Shown here piece by piece: positions 62,357-64,000 of a stretch of 64,000 nt of DNA. This DNA is from Halalkalirubrum salinum (GTDB taxonomy: Archaea; Halobacteriota; Halobacteria; Halobacteriales; Haloferacaceae), in assembly GCF_005543295.1 (NCBI RefSeq), contig NZ_SRSG01000009.1, positions 90,628 through 154,627 of the forward strand, in the 5' to 3' direction. The position numbers and the translations under genes are program-made. The stretch's first letter is position 1. Each line of letters begins with the position of its first letter. The notes under the pieces were generated by a model. That model searched no databases, was not told the origin of the DNA, and was given only the letters and a program-made list of their open reading frames with translations.

Positions 62357-63532
62357 CTACACAGTTCCATCTGATGCGCCAAATCCGGTCAGCGACGCGT
62401 CGGCTGCGGCTCTGTCTGCCGCCGCATCGAGATCGAAGGCGGTCTCGTTGACAACCGTCCCGTCCGCAAGTACTGGGACAAGGAGTTCTTCAGCATCCGT
62501 TGGGCCTGGCTGATCGGCATGGCCGATATAGTGGCCGCCATCTGTCGTTCGGTACACTGATTTGACGCCCGAGAGCTTGCCGCGCTTGGCGATCGCCTCG
62601 CTGTCTATTTCGACGATATCGAGCGCGAAGTCGACAGGATCGGCATTCGAGATCGCGCTGCCGACGCCGAAGCCATCGACAAATTCCGCGAGCGATCGAA
62701 GATCGTCTGGCCTGAGGCCGCCACTGACGAAGATCTCGACATCCTCGTAGCCGGCGGCGTCAAGCTCCCAGCGGACCTCCCGGACGATATGTTTGAAATC
62801 TCCTCGCCGTGAGCCGGTCGTATCGAGTCGAACCCCATCGAGGCGATCGCCGAGCGTCCGGGCAGCCCGGTGTGCTTCGTCTGTCTCGTCTGAAAACGTA
62901 TCACACAGCGCGATCCGCGGAACGTCCGCCTCGACTGCCTCGTCGAAGGCCTGCCAGGCGAGCTCCTGGTTGCCCCGACCGAACGCCAACAGCAACGCGT
63001 GTGGCATCGTGCCACCCGCCTCACGACCTAGTAACTCACCCGCAGCGACGTGTGAAAACCCGTCGAGGCCGGCCACGAGTGCACTTCGCTCAACGATCGC
63101 CGCCATCGACGGATGCACGTGTCTTGCGCCAAACGACAGCACGGTCGACTCGGGGGCCGCCTGTCGGACGGTCAGTGCCGCGGTAGCGATCCCCGATGCA
63201 TGTGAGAGGAATCCCAACAGTGCGGTTTCGTACCGTGCGAACTCCAGATACGGGCCGCTGATCCGCATAACCGGTCCTCCGTCGAAGAGCCGCCCTTCGG
63301 GGATCGCCTCGACATCGACGTTTCGCCCCTCGAACAGCGCGATCGCGTCACCGAGTCCACACAGTAGCTCGTAGTCGCCGTCAGGGAACTGGTCTGCGGT
63401 GACTTCGGCGACCACGTGGGGGTTTTTGCTGGCGTGTTCGAGGACCGTTTCGGTTCGATCGAAGTACGCATCCGTGGCACGGCCCGATCGAATCGCCTCC
63501 TCGGAGACGATATCAAACTCGAGGGAGCTCAT
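62357..63532 (-). CDS. pncB: Nicotinate phosphoribosyltransferase
   Basis: 391 residues from the ATG at 63532 (MSSLEFDIVSEEAIRSG). NAPRTase marks: DAYFDRTETVL, MRISGPYLEFARYETALLGFLSHASGIAT, SFGARHVHPSMAA, CDTFSDETDEA, RLDTTGSRRGDF and FVSGGLRPDDLR. It makes nicotinate mononucleotide for NAD salvage. Convergent with the AMMECR1 gene (18-bp gap). Confidence 0.94.
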   Translation of the reverse strand: MSSLEFDIVSEEAIRSGRATDAYFDRTETVLEHASKNPHVVAEVTADQFPDGDYELLCGLGDAIALFEGRNVDVEAIPEGRLFDGGPVMRISGPYLEFARYETALLGFLSHASGIATAALTVRQAAPESTVLSFGARHVHPSMAAIVERSALVAGLDGFSHVAAGELLGREAGGTMPHALLLAFGRGNQELAWQAFDEAVEADVPRIALCDTFSDETDEAHRAARTLGDRLDGVRLDTTGSRRGDFKHIVREVRWELDAAGYEDVEIFVSGGLRPDDLRSLAEFVDGFGVGSAISNADPVDFALDIVEIDSEAIAKRGKLSGVKSVYRTTDGGHYIGHADQPGPTDAEELLVPVLADGTVVNETAFDLDAAADRAAADASLTGFGASDGTV

Positions 63533-63688
63533 TGAGCCTCGTTCGGCCGGCAAAGAGAAAAACCCACACATCCGACGGGCGATCGAGTTAGACGGTGGTA
63601 CGATGCGAATACGTCGACCGAGTCTGGCGCGAAGAAGAGTTCTGGAACTGGAGATACAGTTGTCTTGGCGTTAGAATAACCCAATAAA

Positions 63689-63764
63689 AGCCAAGGGCCG
63701 GATTTGAACCGGCGATATGCGGCTCTGCAGGCCGCCGCGTTCGGCCGGACTCTGCCACCTTGGC
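63689..63764 (-). tRNA. tRNA-Cys (anticodon GCA)
   Basis: Acceptor arms GCCAAGG (63758-63764, minus strand) and CCTTGGC (63690-63696) pair fully, with discriminator T. The anticodon stem GCGGC/GCCGC encloses the loop CTGCAGA, giving GCA. The T-loop region GGTTCAAATCC is standard. No CCA is encoded. Located just past 5S rRNA, as in many haloarchaeal rRNA operons. Confidence 0.95.
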
Positions 63765-63790
63765 GCGACTGATCGTACTTCGGTGAACCG

Positions 63791-63796
63791 TTTAAG
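63791..63796 (-). promoter_or_regulatory. Possible own promoter of tRNA-Cys
   Basis: CTTAAA on the minus strand, 27-32 bp upstream of the tRNA 5' end, so tRNA-Cys may be transcribed independently of the rRNA operon. Confidence 0.4.
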
Positions 63797-63903
63797 CGTA
63801 GCGGTCTCACGTACGATGGGACACAGATGGCTCTCTGCGTGGGTTAAATATACGAGAACGACACAGCTGTCGCTCTCTAAGTGGAACAAGTATGAATATG
63901 AAT

Positions 63904-64000
63904 AGTGGGCGGCGATGCGCAACTCCCAGAGGATCGCTCACTCCAGTACTACGCACAACGCTGACGAGCTTAACTTCCGTGTTCGGGATGGGTACGGGTG
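63904..64000 (-). rRNA. rrf: 5S ribosomal RNA, 3' part
   Basis: The minus strand matches archaeal 5S rRNA: the segment around CATCCCGAACACGGAAGTTAA near the window end, AGTACTGGAGTGAGCGATCC in the middle, and a 3' end reading GCGCATCGCCGCCCACT. The 5' end lies beyond base 64000. The 23S gene should follow to the right. Confidence 0.94.

Overview
The window is haloarchaeal chromosomal DNA (class Halobacteria). The evidence is an acidic, Asp/Glu-rich proteome, high GC, leaderless genes with TATA-like boxes 22-35 bp before the start codon, and archaeal markers: PAN, S19e, PDCD5, pyruvoyl arginine decarboxylase, archaeal-type CMP kinase, CofE, archaeal RNase P RNA and a 5S rRNA/tRNA-Cys pair. The genus cannot be named from this. 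The palindrome CGATCG is strikingly frequent in almost every gene.

Layout. 1-4722: a truncated site-2 protease, a CoA-transferase, a VOC protein, a possible PD-(D/E)XK protein and an SDR. 4793-16026: mostly housekeeping (DUF5811-like protein, pdaD, pan, pepF, an M28 peptidase, a HAD phosphatase, truA-hisS, an EamA transporter, and the rps19e-PDCD5-PP-loop operon). 16205-20415: thiL, cheY, an Nmad3-like protein, cmk and a hexapeptide acyltransferase. 20551-25453: a fructan locus with a GH68 levansucrase, a GAF histidine kinase and a GH32 fructosidase, neither enzyme with a visible export signal. 25545-27089: a CBS protein and an aldo/keto reductase. 27146-38139: a solitary TnpB element followed by an oligopeptide ABC operon with a DUF1028 protein, an HTH_10 regulator and an amidase, which looks like a peptide/amide utilisation module. 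38165-42630: PitA (Cld-like plus ABM), a PadR regulator, a PDZ-containing site-2 protease and a small membrane protein.

42584-52185 is the most interesting region: an apparently complete ribosomal-peptide pathway of the linear azol(in)e-containing (TOMM/LAP, streptolysin S-like) type. It has a 40-residue precursor with a Cys/Ser/Thr-packed core, a SagB-type dehydrogenase, an E1/ocin-ThiF partner, a YcaO cyclodehydratase ending in PHPYP, a CPBP (CAAX-type) membrane protease, two paralogous ABC exporters on either side, a winged-helix regulator, and a BAAT-type alpha/beta hydrolase translationally coupled to the second exporter. Two promoters in the cluster share the string TTTAAGTCCGAA, followed by dyads centred at the same distance, which suggests a common operator.

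52222-64000: a Mer-like F420 oxidoreductase with cofE, a NUDIX/eIF2B-like fusion, a hydroxyacid dehydrogenase, engB, a MATE exporter, a DUF389 protein, a NOG1-type GTPase, RNase P RNA, an AMMECR1 protein, a nicotinate phosphoribosyltransferase, then tRNA-Cys and the 3' part of 5S rRNA, i.e. the end of an rRNA operon read on the minus strand.
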